64,000 bases of DNA, taken from positions 62,001 through 126,000 of the forward strand of contig WACJ01000108.1 in NCBI GenBank assembly GCA_008973525.1, given 5' to 3'. This DNA comes from Stenopsyche tienmushanensis (Eukaryota > Arthropoda > Insecta > Trichoptera > Stenopsychidae). Made by a program: the position numbers and the translations under genes. How positions within the stretch are numbered: the stretch's first letter is position 1; every line of letters begins with the position of its first letter. The notes below the pieces were generated by a model, which made no database searches, was not told the DNA's origin, and saw nothing but the letters and a program-made list of their open reading frames with translations. This document shows, in pieces, positions 37,956 through 50,338 of the stretch.

Positions 37956-39974
37956 AAGAAAGAAGAGTAATATAAAAAAAGAAATATATTGCAAATTTTC
38001 AAGGTCATACCACTTGAAAAACAGTGCAATTTTTTTAAGCTATTTTAATAAAAGACTTTCAGAATGTATTGTTTTATTTACTATTTCTTCTAAGTCATAT
38101 AGAGGTTTTTACTTGCTATTTTCCTCTTTCTTAGCACATTGCTTGTAGGAACAGCTATCACCATTTGTCGCCTTCACTCACATACAGGAGAATGTAATAT
38201 TTTGTTTATAGATCTATATGGTGAAATCCAAAGGCAAATAAATTTAATACACAGCCACCAATTACTTGAAATGTGATGTTTTATACTTACATTTTACTAT
38301 TTTTTTTCAATATCAAATACAAAAGCATCCGATTGACATTAAAGCACAATCTTATTTTGTATACCTGATGGATGATTTTGCAATTTCAATCTGAGAATGT
38401 AAATCTTTTTATATATTCATCAATATTCTTATTGAGATGGCGTTCTTCAATATTTTTAGTTGGGTGAGCATTTAAAATGAGCTTAAAAAAGTTAATATAT
38501 GTTAGACTAGATTACAAGTTCCTAATTTTGTTTGTTTGTTTTAATAAAGACTTTTTAATAAAATAAATATGATTTCTTCAGTTGAATATCGTATACATTG
38601 ATTTTAAAGAATATTGGTGATCTATTTGCGTTTTTATAATTATTTTTGTGAAGATTATTCAATTATTTGTGTTTATGAAAACTAATCAAGAGTTTTTAAT
38701 TGTCGATTTGTACGATTTTCTAATTCATAAAAATATTGCAAGGCTGAAAAAAGATTGAATTAAATTTATGCACGATAAAAAAAAGTCATTTGGAGGTTCT
38801 ATAAAATGTTTCTTAAGATCAGAAAGGTTAAAAATTAAAAAAACGTCGTCTGAGATAATAAGAATAAATTAAATTTATAATTGAAAAATATATATATTAA
38901 TAATCTAAACTTTTTAATAACGAATTTCGAGATTGATATAAAATTATAAGACAATAAATCTCAAGATCGACATAAACAACTATTTTTTAAATTTAAATAT
39001 ATTAAATTTTATAAAACACCATTTATTGTTTATATGAAAAACGCAATTGTTTTTATTAATATTTAATTGTAACATATATTTTGCAAAATTATGAATTTGT
39101 ACAATTTAAGATGTACGTGAGTATTTTATTAAATGAATCATTTTTTGAATATCAATTTTTATTCGACTTTATTAAATGTCAGATAGAATGCATTTTATAA
39201 AATACATTTTTATTGATAAATTACAAAACAAACTAACTGCAAGCGAGTGGTGAATAATATTTGTTAATCAGAATTGACGCTATTTGAATGAGAAAGACAA
39301 TGGTCGTCGGCGCCGCGGCTACGGCCAAGATGGCAGGGGTGCAGTCGAGGCCTGCGTGAGCCCGCCGTCCTCCGCCCTTTGCTGTCCGAGCTTGTCCTCG
39401 GAAATATTTCGATTTTTCACAGAATGGACTGCTTTTATTTATGTTTAAATAAAATCTCACAGTGAAACTCGGCAGCATCGAGTCGCCACATCTCATGTCC
39501 GCGACCAAAACGAAATAAACCGATTCTTCAGAATGTCATTTTCATGAAAATTTAGACGATTGGATATCTTTCAAACGAACAGATTCAACATCCGCACATT
39601 TCCTAAATCGAATTTCGAGGTAAATACTTTAATAAATATAAAATGTAGCTACTATATACATACAAGACATCCCTCGATTCGACAAACTGACTAAAAATTG
39701 AATGCGTCTATTAAGCGATCAAAGACGTTTATTTTGTCACTTTTAATTACTACGTTTTCTCTTTTCATAGTTAATATTTAATAAATCATTAGTTTAGATC
39801 GGTTGTTTTAATAAATCCATTATGGAATTTGAAAATCTAAACAGAATTTAGAGTAAAAATTATTGGTTTTTATGCTATTATTCTCAATTGACTGTAAAAT
39901 TTTAATTCTCTCTAAAAGTAAATTGTTTTTATTCTATAATTTTTTGTATGGATTTCAGATGTAACCGAATAATC
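37956..39974. other. Intergenic region and 5' flank of the phosphatase gene
   Basis: AT-rich, with one exception: 39300-39410 is strikingly GC-rich. There a minus-strand frame (39233-39508) reads 91 residues ending in a hydrophobic stretch (AILAVAAAPTTIVFLIQIAS). It could be a terminal exon of an unknown gene, or the CpG-rich leader exon of the phosphatase on the plus strand. A CAG acceptor at 39957-39959 lies just upstream of the phosphatase ATG, so a spliced 5' UTR is likely. Confidence 0.45.
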
Positions 39975-42900
39975 ATGGAACGTGCGCAGCAGAGCGAAAT
40001 CGAACCGCTGCCGCCCGATAAAGATCGACTATCTCAAATACGTGATCGTGTCTCAGATCATTCCAGAGAACGTCCCGACGGGTTTACTTCTGGAGTTGCA
40101 TTTGAAAAGCTTCATCCGATCGCTCCTGACACAGCGCTACCGGCGACGCTCTCGGCCGTCACTCTGCTCGGCGTTCTGTTTGTTCTCGTCATCCTAGTTG
40201 TGTGGTTGCGAAAGCATCTTTCATGTTCCTCTTCGAAGAAGGGACATGATAGCAGCGCACGCAGTGCCATCGGAGAGTCTCGTCCTCTCCGTGCAATGGA
40301 GCCCGAGAGCGTCAGACGTCCAAATGTCACCGTCGAAGTACCCGCCGAGGACCGTGTGGAAGAAGAGCTCGATGATTTTAAATTTAAATTGCCGGATGTG
40401 TTGGAAGACGTGACTGATTTGAAATATATTGACGAATTGGATGGAACAAGAAATGTCGGTCCATCTGCATTTGAGAAGAACGAAGACAAACCCATGACAA
40501 CTTTCGGCAGCTGCGGCAATGACACGATCGACGGTACTGGATCGCAAACAATGTATGCCGTGGAATCTTTGGTTGGGCCAGTTTCACCTCGCGAACTGCC
40601 TGTCAGCGTGAAGAATGACCGAGGATTCCGGGGAAAGCAGAATGGGAAAGTTTAAAACTGCTCCAGCTGATCAGCAGTGGATTGTGCATAGAAAGCCCCC
40701 GTTAGACTGGAGGAGCTACAGTGTTAATGTGCCGAAACCTTTTGGCTTTGTCGAGGATGACTTCGTTGGGGATGTTTTGCGAGGTGATAGTCGGGCGAAA
40801 AAGTTCAGCGCGACCAGATCTCCCTCACTGGAAAAAGATGAAAAATCACCATTTCCTACAAGGAAGACTGAAACAGCAATCGATTTTGTTTTTGAAAAAG
40901 ATGTAATAGAAAAATGTAAGAATAACACAATACGCAGAAGCGGGAACAGTAGTCCGATAGTGGAAGTGCGCGTGCAACCCGCGTCGACAGACGCTCATCC
41001 GTATATACGATACAAATACAAAAGCTTACACTACTGCCAGAACTCAAACGTCAAGATCTTCCGAAAGTTTCAATCGGATCGATGAGAAAAGATCTCCTAC
41101 AGAGACTAATTTGTATATGGGAAAATTTGGCGCGTGCAATGTGGGACTTCGCATATGCACCGTCAATGATAATGCAAATCCTGGCTTTCAAATGGAAAAG
41201 ATCGAAATGCAAAACTCTCCTAGATCAATCGATCCTTCGCTCGGTAAAGAGAATAGTCCCCGATTCAATTTTTCTCCTAAGCTCTTCGGATCGTCTGATT
41301 CTAAATCTCCCAAATTTTTTGGAAGTTCTGACCAAAAATCCCCCAAATTTTTTTCTGACAATCGTAGCAAAAACTCTTCACCAAAATTATTCGGCACCGA
41401 CAGAACGCCGTCTCCATCACCACAGAGATTTGCATACTCCGATTGTTACAGAGTTAGTCAGAGTCCGTTGATTTTAGACAACGGAAATGGAGATTATTTT
41501 GATTTTGAAAAGAAAAATGATACCGATTGCTATGCTAATAATAACGATTTAGATAATTCCGAAGAAACTGCTGATCTTTCCAAATCGAAGGTTTTATGTG
41601 AAAGTGATTCACTGGACTGTGTTACAAAAGAGTCTCCCATTGGACAATCCAATGATAGTGATAATTTAGATACAAACGTTAACGTAGTACCCTGTTTGTC
41701 AGATACTGTGACTAAATTTAGAAACGAAGAGGTTCTCGATTTCACTAACGAAATCGACGATGACTCTGGCAATGATCAAATTCTATCTGATCGTTGTCCA
41801 ATCTATAGCATCTCGAATCGCAGGAGGCGATATTAACTGCGACTGAAACCGACAGTTCCATATCGGTCAAAAATACACTATGCGTTGCTGAAGATAGCCA
41901 AGAAAACTTAATTATAGCACCGTCAGGCGCCAATAGTGCCAATTATCGCCGACAGAGACTTAAATCTATATCATTAGATTCCGATAATGCAAAATTTATC
42001 GAACAAAATTTAGGAATCCCGATTGCGAAACATCTCAAACAGGAGAATCTATTCGATTCCTTTGACGGTGAAAAATCTGCATGCTTATCGGAAGACGGAG
42101 TTAATTATCCAAGTCAAATATCGCCGCCTGCAAATGAATGCGTCAAAAGAACTTATTTCAATTTCAATGATGATGAAAGTGAAAAGTTTAGGATGTTTGA
42201 AAAAACTGTGAATTCTTCCTGAAATATATAGAGAATCAGTCATAACCATTTCTCAGTCTGAAGACTTGGTATCGCTGGCCGATGATTTGGAGTTGTCTAG
42301 CAAATTTTTAAGAGAAAATGTGCCAACTATAGCTTTTAATGAAATGCAACCGAGGTTTTCACCTAAAGAATTCGAAAGCTCGAGCGACGGAGCTGATCAA
42401 ATACTCAAAGTTAACAAAAATAAGAGAAATCTCACAATTGATCTGAATAAGAGAGATATTGGATTAGAGAAGGAATTGTCCGATTACGATTGCTCAGATT
42501 CAAGCCCGGAGAAAAGGATGACTCCGAAAACGCCCACCTTGAAGGTAAAAGCAACCTCGCTCGATTCGTCGGAAACTCTCAATTTGTCACTACCGCAAAA
42601 TAATACTCTGCAAGTTCCTCAGAATTCAATATCTGTGCCGAATACGCCCAAAAGGCAGTTGAAAAGAACGCTAACTCAAAAAGTCGGCAAGCTTATTAAA
42701 GCCAGTCATTATAACGCCGGCAATTGTGGAGGTAATTTGAATGAAATAGTTCCGAGAATCTGCTCCGAAAACCAACAGGGTAGAAAGCTGTACATGAATG
42801 TTAAATGTCCATCAAATTTTATCGACAGCGGTATATTTTTGAGGGAAAATCATGCAAATCTTATGCTTTTTCAAGCGACCAAATATCCAATAAGTAGAAA

Positions 42901-45900
42901 CGTCAATAACAACTCGACGAATTTCACCAGAAGAATGGGATCGTTTGATGAAAACATGGTAGATTACGCGGAAACAAATCGCATAGCTCCATCCCAATTG
43001 AGCGAAAACAGACTATCCCTATTGCAGAAACCGCACGATACCACCATGCTCGGATCTAATCTATTGAGTTTTAAACAGAATTTAAGCGTTTCGAGTACTA
43101 ATCTCAAGACTTTACCCGAGGGAGTACCTTCTAATGATTTTGAAATACAACCGGAAGAAAAGTCTTCTAAAAAAACTCTTTTACAAAGAAGGGGATCGAA
43201 TCAAAGTCTCACGATAAATTTGGATAATTCGGGTTCTAATTTGAAATATTCCACGTTGAGTCTGCAAGGATCAAATTTATCGTTAGCTAGTTTCGGAGCG
43301 TCCAATCATAACCTGGCTAGCATCAAGAACAGCGCTTCAAATTTCAGTCTGAACACCGATAACAGGCAGAAGAAAAATATACTCGAGAGAAGAAATTCGA
43401 ACACATCCCTCACACTTAATTTAGATTATGCTTCGCAGCATTGTAGTAGATTTTACAGTAGCTCACACTGTAACCTGCAGGGTTCCCACTATAGTTTAGT
43501 GAATCAAGAAATTCAAACGGGAATCCAAGGGAAAAAATGTCTTCTGCAGCGCAGGGGATCCAATACCAGTTTAACGTTGAATTTACAAAGTTCCAGTTCA
43601 AACTTGAATAGATGTACTAGTAACAGTTCGCTGAATATTCACAATGAAATAAAAGTAGGGCAGAAGAAAGGATTGTTGGAAAGAAGGAGCTCGAACACTT
43701 CGCTGACTCTTAATATTAATAATTCGAGTACCCAATTCGACAATAATAGAATATTGAGCATTTCTAATTATAACCTCGACGGCGCAGGCAGTGGATTGAG
43801 TAGATACAATAGCAATCAAAGTATTAACAATTCTAGCGAAAATCATAAAAAAGGATTACTCGAAAGAAGGAATTCCAATACATCTTTAACCTTGAACATT
43901 AATTCCTCTAATTTCAATCTACAAAGCTCTGATGTGCCGAGAGATATAGAAATTGACGATTCAGTTTTACAAAATAATTTAAAAACGTATACAGACGGCG
44001 ATAGTTTTCACGGTAATCGACAAAGGGAAAAGCATAGAAAATCATTGAGCACTGAAAATCTATTTTCCAAGTCTTATAAATCGCGCATGCAACAATGTAA
44101 AAATTTAGATAACGTCTATTCGTTCGGTTCACACGACAATCTGTGGTCGAATTGCTGCAATACGGATTCTATGGATAACATTGAAAGCAGCGGTAGTAGA
44201 AATTTGACTTATATTTGCGGCGACCAAGAGAATGAAATTATATACGCCTTCGGCGATAGACATCATATCGAAAATGTTAGCTATCAAGCGGCAGGACCGG
44301 TGAGAAATATAACCACGAAACCTCTGAGTCCGCATTCGACGTCTGAGGATTTTAAATTATATCTAGCCAATATTCAGCATCTTCAGAATGCGTCGAACGT
44401 TTTATCGAGGCAACAGCTCAAAGATCTCAATTCCGTGTTTCAAGACGGTTATTCCAAAACAGATTGTCCATTGATGTCTAAAATGCAGAAAGAAATGACG
44501 CACATTGATTTTGTTGCCATAAATCTGAAGCAGCTCGATATCGAAGGACCGAAATGTCAAGAAGATATGAACGAAGGTGAATACAATCCTCAAAGACTGC
44601 TTCCGGAACCCGTTCTTCCTTGTCCCGAGTATCAAAAATCTCTATTGAGAAATCTGCATCATGAATTTTGGGATTTACCGACTAATTTTCAAGAAAAACC
44701 TATGGTTTTCGGATCACATCCTAAGAATAGATATAAATCTATTCTACCAAATGAACATTCGAGGGTTATTTTGCGAGCCGAACCTGGAGAAACCGACGAA
44801 GGATACATCAATGCCAATTATGTCAAGGTAATTAATTTATTTCCTCAATTTGATATTTGTGTAGGTCAGAGTTCGGTAAACTTTTTTAGGAAAGGGCTAA
44901 ATCGTATAAATACATTATATGGATAATTTTATATCATAGCGTTTTTTATTTTAAATTCAGGCAGCCAGTCAGATTTAGCTTGCGAATCATAGTTTGCCGA
45001 TCCCTGGTATAGGTGATCAATTTAATTTAAATCTAGATCACTAATCATATTTTCAAATTACACTGCCACTACATATCACGTGACGATTGACATGCATGCG
45101 CAATGCATACGCGTGGATCATCAATTTGCTTATTTAAAAAGGTACTGAGGTACGAAGCTTTGGGAACATGCGTACATGTCGAGTTTGTAGTCTTTGAGAC
45201 TAATGATTAGTGATCTAAGGTTAAACAGGAATTTATTTAAAATTTCATTTATTTAGCAATATTTTAAGATTGTAAAATATGTAGTTTTGATACTATTTTT
45301 AATTAAAATGTATTGTGTTCTTTTAGGGGTATGAATACACTAAAAACAGTTACATCGCGACTCAAGGCCCACTTCAGAATACTATTTATGATTTTTGGTT
45401 GATGGTCTATCAGAACGGTTGCCAATTTCATAGGGACGGCTGCACTAAAACGAACGAAGAGAGACATTTTGGTTCCCCCCAATCGAGAACTAAAAGTCAA
45501 AGTGATTACGGATCTAAAAGATTTACCGACAGTCAAAACATAAGCATACAAAAAATTGTAATGTTAACAAACTTGTTGGAAAATGGTCGACAAAAGTGTG
45601 AAAAATATTTTCCGACTGAACTTCACGAAGAGATGGTATTTCAGCGAATGCCGAATTCGTCTTATTCTTCATCGTGTGGTGAGGGCTCATTTTTTTCCGA
45701 AAATGAATTGATAAACGACGGCGATGAAGATTTAAACACATTCAAAGTCAAAAACGTCGGGGTAATTAATAAAACTGGATACACTGTGAGAAAACTCCAT
45801 GTTGAATACAAAAATAAATTTTTGAAAGATAAAATTGAATGCAGTAAGCTATCGGATTTAACCGAAACCGGCAATAATTCGGAAAACTTGAAAATTTCCA

Positions 45901-46673
45901 TTATTGAACCTGAAGATTCTTCCGAGACGTCCGTTGATTCGAAGACGGATTATTTAGTGGTTTATCATTATTGGTTCGATAATTGGGCAGATCACAAATG
46001 CCCAAAAGATGTTACAGCTTTATTAGATTTAAGTTTGGATGTATTACAATGTAAAATAATGGATTTTGAAATACACGATAAGAGCAAATTGAATTCCAAA
46101 AGTGGAAAAGATAAAAAATCTCACGACGCGGACGCAGAAGGCGCATCGAAAGAGAGACGAATGTCCGCATTTCAGTCGGCGAAGGCCTTCTTCGACGAAT
46201 TTTCGCGATTGAACTCTCACGACGAATTTATCAGACCGGGTAGCTATAGAAAGAATTCGTTAGCTAGCAAATTGGATCTGCCGATGCCCAGAAATGATAT
46301 CGTGAGACGCGAATCCACCGGCGCCATAGATTCGTCCAGAATCAAAGGAAAGTCTTTGTTTTGCGAAAACAAAGAAGAGCACGCGAAGAAAAGAACCGTT
46401 TTAAATATGAAATGTGATAATAAAAGCAACACGTTGGTAGAAATGCCGCCCATTATAGTGCATTGTTCGGCGGGAATCGGGAGAACTGGTTGTTTAATCG
46501 CGGTCATGAATGGTATAAAACAGTTGAAGGCGGACGAAAAAGTGGACATCTTAGGTATCGTGTGCAATATGAGACTAAATAGAGGTGGAATGGTGCAGAA
46601 TTCCGAACAATACGAACTGATTCATAAGGTTTTGTGTCTTTACGACGAAAAAAATTTGCCGGACATAGATTAA
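39975..46673 (+). CDS. PTP-ER/PTPRR/STEP-type protein tyrosine phosphatase with five kinase-interaction motifs
   Basis: Two exons: 39975-44827 and 45327-46673 (in phase). The N-terminus has a membrane segment (LLGVLFVLVILVVWL, about 40160-40210), then a long polar region whose coding frame shifts four times (near 40640, 41010, 41815 and 42210). From about 42220 the frame is intact. Five copies of a motif like LLERRNSNTSLTLNIN, the MAPK-docking KIM of PTPRR, STEP and HePTP, lie at 43169, 43370, 43532, 43664 and 43847. The catalytic domain starts about 44600 with KNRYKSILPNEHSRV and INANYVK. Exon 2 has IATQGP, an acid loop WADHKCP (usually WPD) at 45984, the P-loop HCSAGIGRTG at 46461 and a Q-loop QNSEQYE. 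Large insertions separate these motifs. Family members dephosphorylate ERK/p38. The N-terminal frameshifts may be decay, assembly error or an unused portion. Confidence 0.85.
43169..43903 (+). repeat. Five tandem KIM (MAP kinase docking) repeats within the phosphatase
   Basis: The repeats begin KKTLLQRRGSNQSLTINLD (43169), KKNILERRNSNTSLTLNLD (43370), KKCLLQRRGSNTSLTLNLQ (43532), KKGLLERRSSNTSLTLNIN (43664) and KKGLLERRNSNTSLTLNIN (43847). Spacings are 67, 54, 44 and 61 residues of Ser/Asn-rich sequence. Each keeps the basic pair, the R-R-x-S site (a PKA site that blocks docking in mammalian relatives) and the hydrophobic L-x-[LI] end. Confidence 0.9.
45027..45224. repeat. MITE family M1, copy B (phosphatase intron)
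   Basis: Inverted ends CTAGATCACTAATCAT and ATGATTAGTGATCTAAGG bound about 198 bp. The interior contains TTGCTTATTTAAAAAGGTAC, shared with the fragment at 50336. It sits inside the single intron (44828-45326) that splits the catalytic domain. Confidence 0.8.
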
Positions 46674-47949
46674 TTCGATGTGTATTATTTATATGTATGT
46701 GATGTAATTAAGAGTATAAAGAGAATTTAATGATTATCTGATCTACGGTAATGTTTGTGATTATTTTTCATAACGTCTTATCGATTTTTAGCTGTGATGA
46801 ATACATGTATTGTATGTATTTTTCAGTCGTTTGTGAAATTATAATTTTAATTGAAAAACGGACGTCGCGATTTACAAGATTTCAGCTATTATCGATTGCA
46901 TGCGCGTGATACGTTTGCGTTTTGTTTTCCCCGCCGGCCGAAAGCCGACGATCGAAACTGATAATTTGTGATTATCGATTTTAGAGACACCCTCCTACGA
47001 AACGAAAATAATATGTTTTATTGTTAATATATAGTGTGATTATTTTCATAGACAAGAGTTTATGAAGCCATGACCTGCGTTCGTAAATGATCTTTTAAAA
47101 GCAGTTTTTGGAGAATGTCGTGAACCACGTGTGTGTGGTGGAATCCTCGTTACTTAAATTTGTGTTGACTGATAAAATTTTGCACATAAGAGAAATCACA
47201 AAAATATTTTTATATTAATTACATGTTTTAATTTATATAGGTTATTGCTTTGCCACAATTTTTTGGAAGTGCAATTAATTTTAAGAAACAAAATGTATGT
47301 TACATTTTATGCTGTGAATTGAATCTTCATATATTTCTTTTAATTCTAACGAACTGATTTTATACAATTCAATTTATCGTCTAGATTTCATTTTTTTACT
47401 AAAAATATATGGCAACACAAAACATGTCCTGAAGAAATAGTACAAAACGTGTCAAATAGCCAAATATATATATTTTAAGTAGCTTACTATGACAGTTAAC
47501 TGTGTTTTATGATATAATTTATTTTCTGTGTTGTTTTCGTTTTGTTGTTTTATTTGAGATATATTTTGTAAAATATGTAAATAATATTTATTTAATAGGT
47601 TAGTTATTTTATAGAATATATTTATTTAAATATTCATTCCAGTAATAATAGTGATTTCTAAGAGTATTTTTTTTCTTTTTGATTAACTGATTTGGAATGT
47701 TAACATTCCCGATAAAATCGAGGGTGCTATTTTTGACATTAATTCTATCATTACAAATCTCAGTGTTAAACGATAAGCATAATAATTAGAGTCGATTGTA
47801 TACTTTATTGATTTAAAAAAGAACACCATAGATTGCAGAATTTCCCTGTGGTGTGAATTTCTTTTTTAAATGTATGATAAAATTCCTCCATACAATATCT
47901 CGACAAAAAATAGGGACGTAGTATGATATGTGCATAGCTATTGTTTTTT

Positions 47950-48100
47950 TTAACTCTAGATCACTAATCATTAGTCTCACAGACTACCGACCAGCTCAAA
48001 ACCTTTCTAAATAAGCAAATTGATGACCCACGCATACTAAATGCGTGTGCATGTCAATCGTCACATAATATAAAAAATATGATTAGTGATCTAGGGCTAA
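47950..48100. repeat. MITE family M1, copy C
   Basis: Ends TTAACTCTAGATCACTAATC and GATTAGTGATCTAGGGCTAA. The interior is in the opposite orientation to copy B (CCTTTCTAAATAAGCAAATT). Size 151 bp. Confidence 0.8.
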
Positions 48101-48822
48101 TAAACCCTTGTGTGTATTTTAGATCTGTTAGGCTACATTTTAAAATGACTTTAATAAATTTTGTATTTTGTAAAAATCGTGTATATTCTAACCCGTTGTA
48201 AAATTTGATCTCTGGCTGGTATCGGATGTGGCATTACAAGTAAATTCTAGTCATTATTACACACCTCCCCGTAACGAACTTCTCCATGGAATTGCACAAA
48301 GATCCAATTGCCTACTGTTTTGGCCAGTCAACCACTGCTAGATTTGTAATGTTCACGTCTTTCGGTGCATCAATTTTAATCTTAACGTTACCAATTCCCG
48401 AAAATATTTATTTATAAGTGAATTGCCAAAGTATTGAGATGTAACTTGATATTTTTGATATGATTTCATGTTTCAGTAAATTTATAAAGCAATCATGAAT
48501 TTATGCATGGATAGAAATGCATTTTCTATTTATTTCAAACGATACACCAAATAGTTCTCCATTAGAGAATGAAATGTTGTACAGCTTTTATCGTATAAAT
48601 TATTTTAATTCTTGCCAATTGAATACACATAGCGCATATTAAAAGATTTGTTCGACCCTCATATATATATATATATAGAACGAGTAATCTCAATAAAGAC
48701 TTTTATAATTAAACGGTTGTTGAAATTAAACAGCGAGTAAAATGTTATTTGCATTTAATTGAGGAATACACGTTTTAAAAGATAATAAGAATATATGTAT
48801 ACAATTTGAAACCATGTCAACG

Positions 48823-48979
48823 TTTAACCTAGATCACTAATCATTAGTTTCACTGACTACCAATGTTCCCGAATCTTCCCGCCTCACCCCACTCAGTACC
48901 TTTCTAAATAAACAAATTAGTGACACAGGCGTACTCACTATATGCGCGTCACAAATAATGATTAATGATCTAGGATCAA
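48823..48979. repeat. MITE family M1, copy D
   Basis: Ends TTTAACCTAGATCACTAATC and AATGATTAATGATCTAGGAT. The interior contains CCTTTCTAAATAAACAAATT, the same orientation as copy C. Size 157 bp; the right end is more diverged than the left. Confidence 0.75.
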
Positions 48980-49627
48980 TGTGGATTAATCCTGAAGGGA
49001 TTGAATTGTAAATTTACCGATTATTTTAATTACAAAATAGTTACTATTTTGATATCTGATTTTTTAAAAAATTGTCCGGATGTTAAATGCATTCAGAAAG
49101 TACTGCGCTTATTTTCAGGTTCGGTATGGACAGATTTATGTATGATTTGTCTAAAATTTATGTTATTATGGTTGCGAATCGATTCGCAATAAATCTTGTT
49201 ATAAAACAATCTGGATTATAATATGAATTAATTGAATCTCCCCATATAGCAATGAACTGAAACAATATACAAATATTCTTGTTTTTTCCCCGAAAGTGAA
49301 ACACTTTATGAATAATTCCTATAAAGATAATCCGTTTATATTCTGAATGTTTCCCCATTACCATATGTATATATTACATGTGTGTGCATGGACGCACGAG
49401 ACTAGATTCATTTGTATATATGTGAATTTTGCCTAATATTTATCACTTAAAAATAATTGTATTTATTTTTATTTGTAAAATACAATGATAACACCAAAAT
49501 ATTTCTATAATGGTCATGATTAAGGTTAAAAGTAAATGTATGTATATTTTGTCTTTGTGAATATATATCAGATATAGAGATACTTTTTTATTTTAACTCA
49601 ATGTTAACATCAAACGGTAGTTAACGT

Positions 49628-49705
49628 ATACGCGGACACGTCTGCATTATGCGTAATTTTTTGTATCAAAAATGATTGCATAATGCAGACGTGTCCGCGA
49701 ACGCG
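49628..49705. repeat. Short palindromic MITE-like element, copy 2
   Basis: Arms GCGGACACGTCTGCATTATG and GCATAATGCAGACGTGTCCG are nearly perfect complements around a short spacer (TTTTTTGTATCAAAAATG). It ends about 20 bases before the duplicated phosphatase segment begins. Copy 1 is at 15930-16008. Confidence 0.8.
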
Positions 49706-49727
49706 TTTATAGCCTGTCCAACTCCTT

Positions 49728-50338
49728 ACAAAATTTAAAAACGTATACAGACAGTGATAGTTTATAATTTTTAGCCAATATTCAGCATCTTCAGAATGCG
49801 TCGAACGTTTTATCGAGGCAACAGCTCAAAGATCTCAATTCCGTGTTTCAAGACGGTTATTCCAAAACAGATTGTCCTTTGATGTCTAAAATGCAGAAAG
49901 AAATGACGCACATTGATTTTGTTGCCAAAAATCTGAAGCAGCTCGATATCAAAGGACCGAAATGTCAAAAAGATATGAACGAAGGTGAATACAATTCTCA
50001 AAGACTGCTTCCGGAACCCGTTCTTCCTTGTCCCGAGTATCAAAAATCTCTATTGAGAAATCTGCATCATGAATTTTAGGATTTACCGACTAATTTTCAA
50101 GAAAAACCTATGGTTTTCGGATCACATCCAAAGAATAGATATAAATCTATTCTACCGAATGAACATTCGAGGGTTATTTTGCGAGCTGAATCTGGAGAAA
50201 CCGACGAAGGATACATCAATGCCAATTATGTCAATGTAATTCATTTATTTCCTCAATTTGATATTTGTGTAGGTCAGAATTTGGTAAACTTTTTTAGGAA
50301 AGGGCTAAAATGTATAAATACATTATATGGGTAATTCT
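49728..50338 (+). pseudogene. Partial duplicate of the phosphatase exon 1 end and adjoining intron
   Basis: This segment copies about 43972-44007 and 44358-44938, with roughly 350 bp deleted between the two. By eye the match is about 97-98% over some 570 bases. It includes the exon end and the start of the intron behind it, so it arose from DNA rather than from mRNA. It is dead: the conserved FWDLP codon TGG is TAG (about 50078), and the splice junction AAG|GTAATT has become AATGTAATT. No KIM repeats are included. Many of the differences are G-to-A or C-to-T. Confidence 0.9.

Larger units (their letters stand above)
46674..49727. other. Phosphatase 3' flank with repeats
   Basis: No gene is visible. 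The region holds MITE copies C and D, a TA microsatellite at about 48663-48678 and the palindromic element at 49628-49705. The rest is AT-rich. The phosphatase 3' UTR lies in its first part. Confidence 0.45.

Noticed and set aside
40112..40928. Several minus-strand frames under the phosphatase 5' exon
   Set aside because: The plus strand carries the membrane segment and coding character; the minus frames lack motifs and overlap it.
48660..48680. TA dinucleotide run
   Set aside because: An ordinary microsatellite; other short TA runs occur (4443-4460, 8143-8157).
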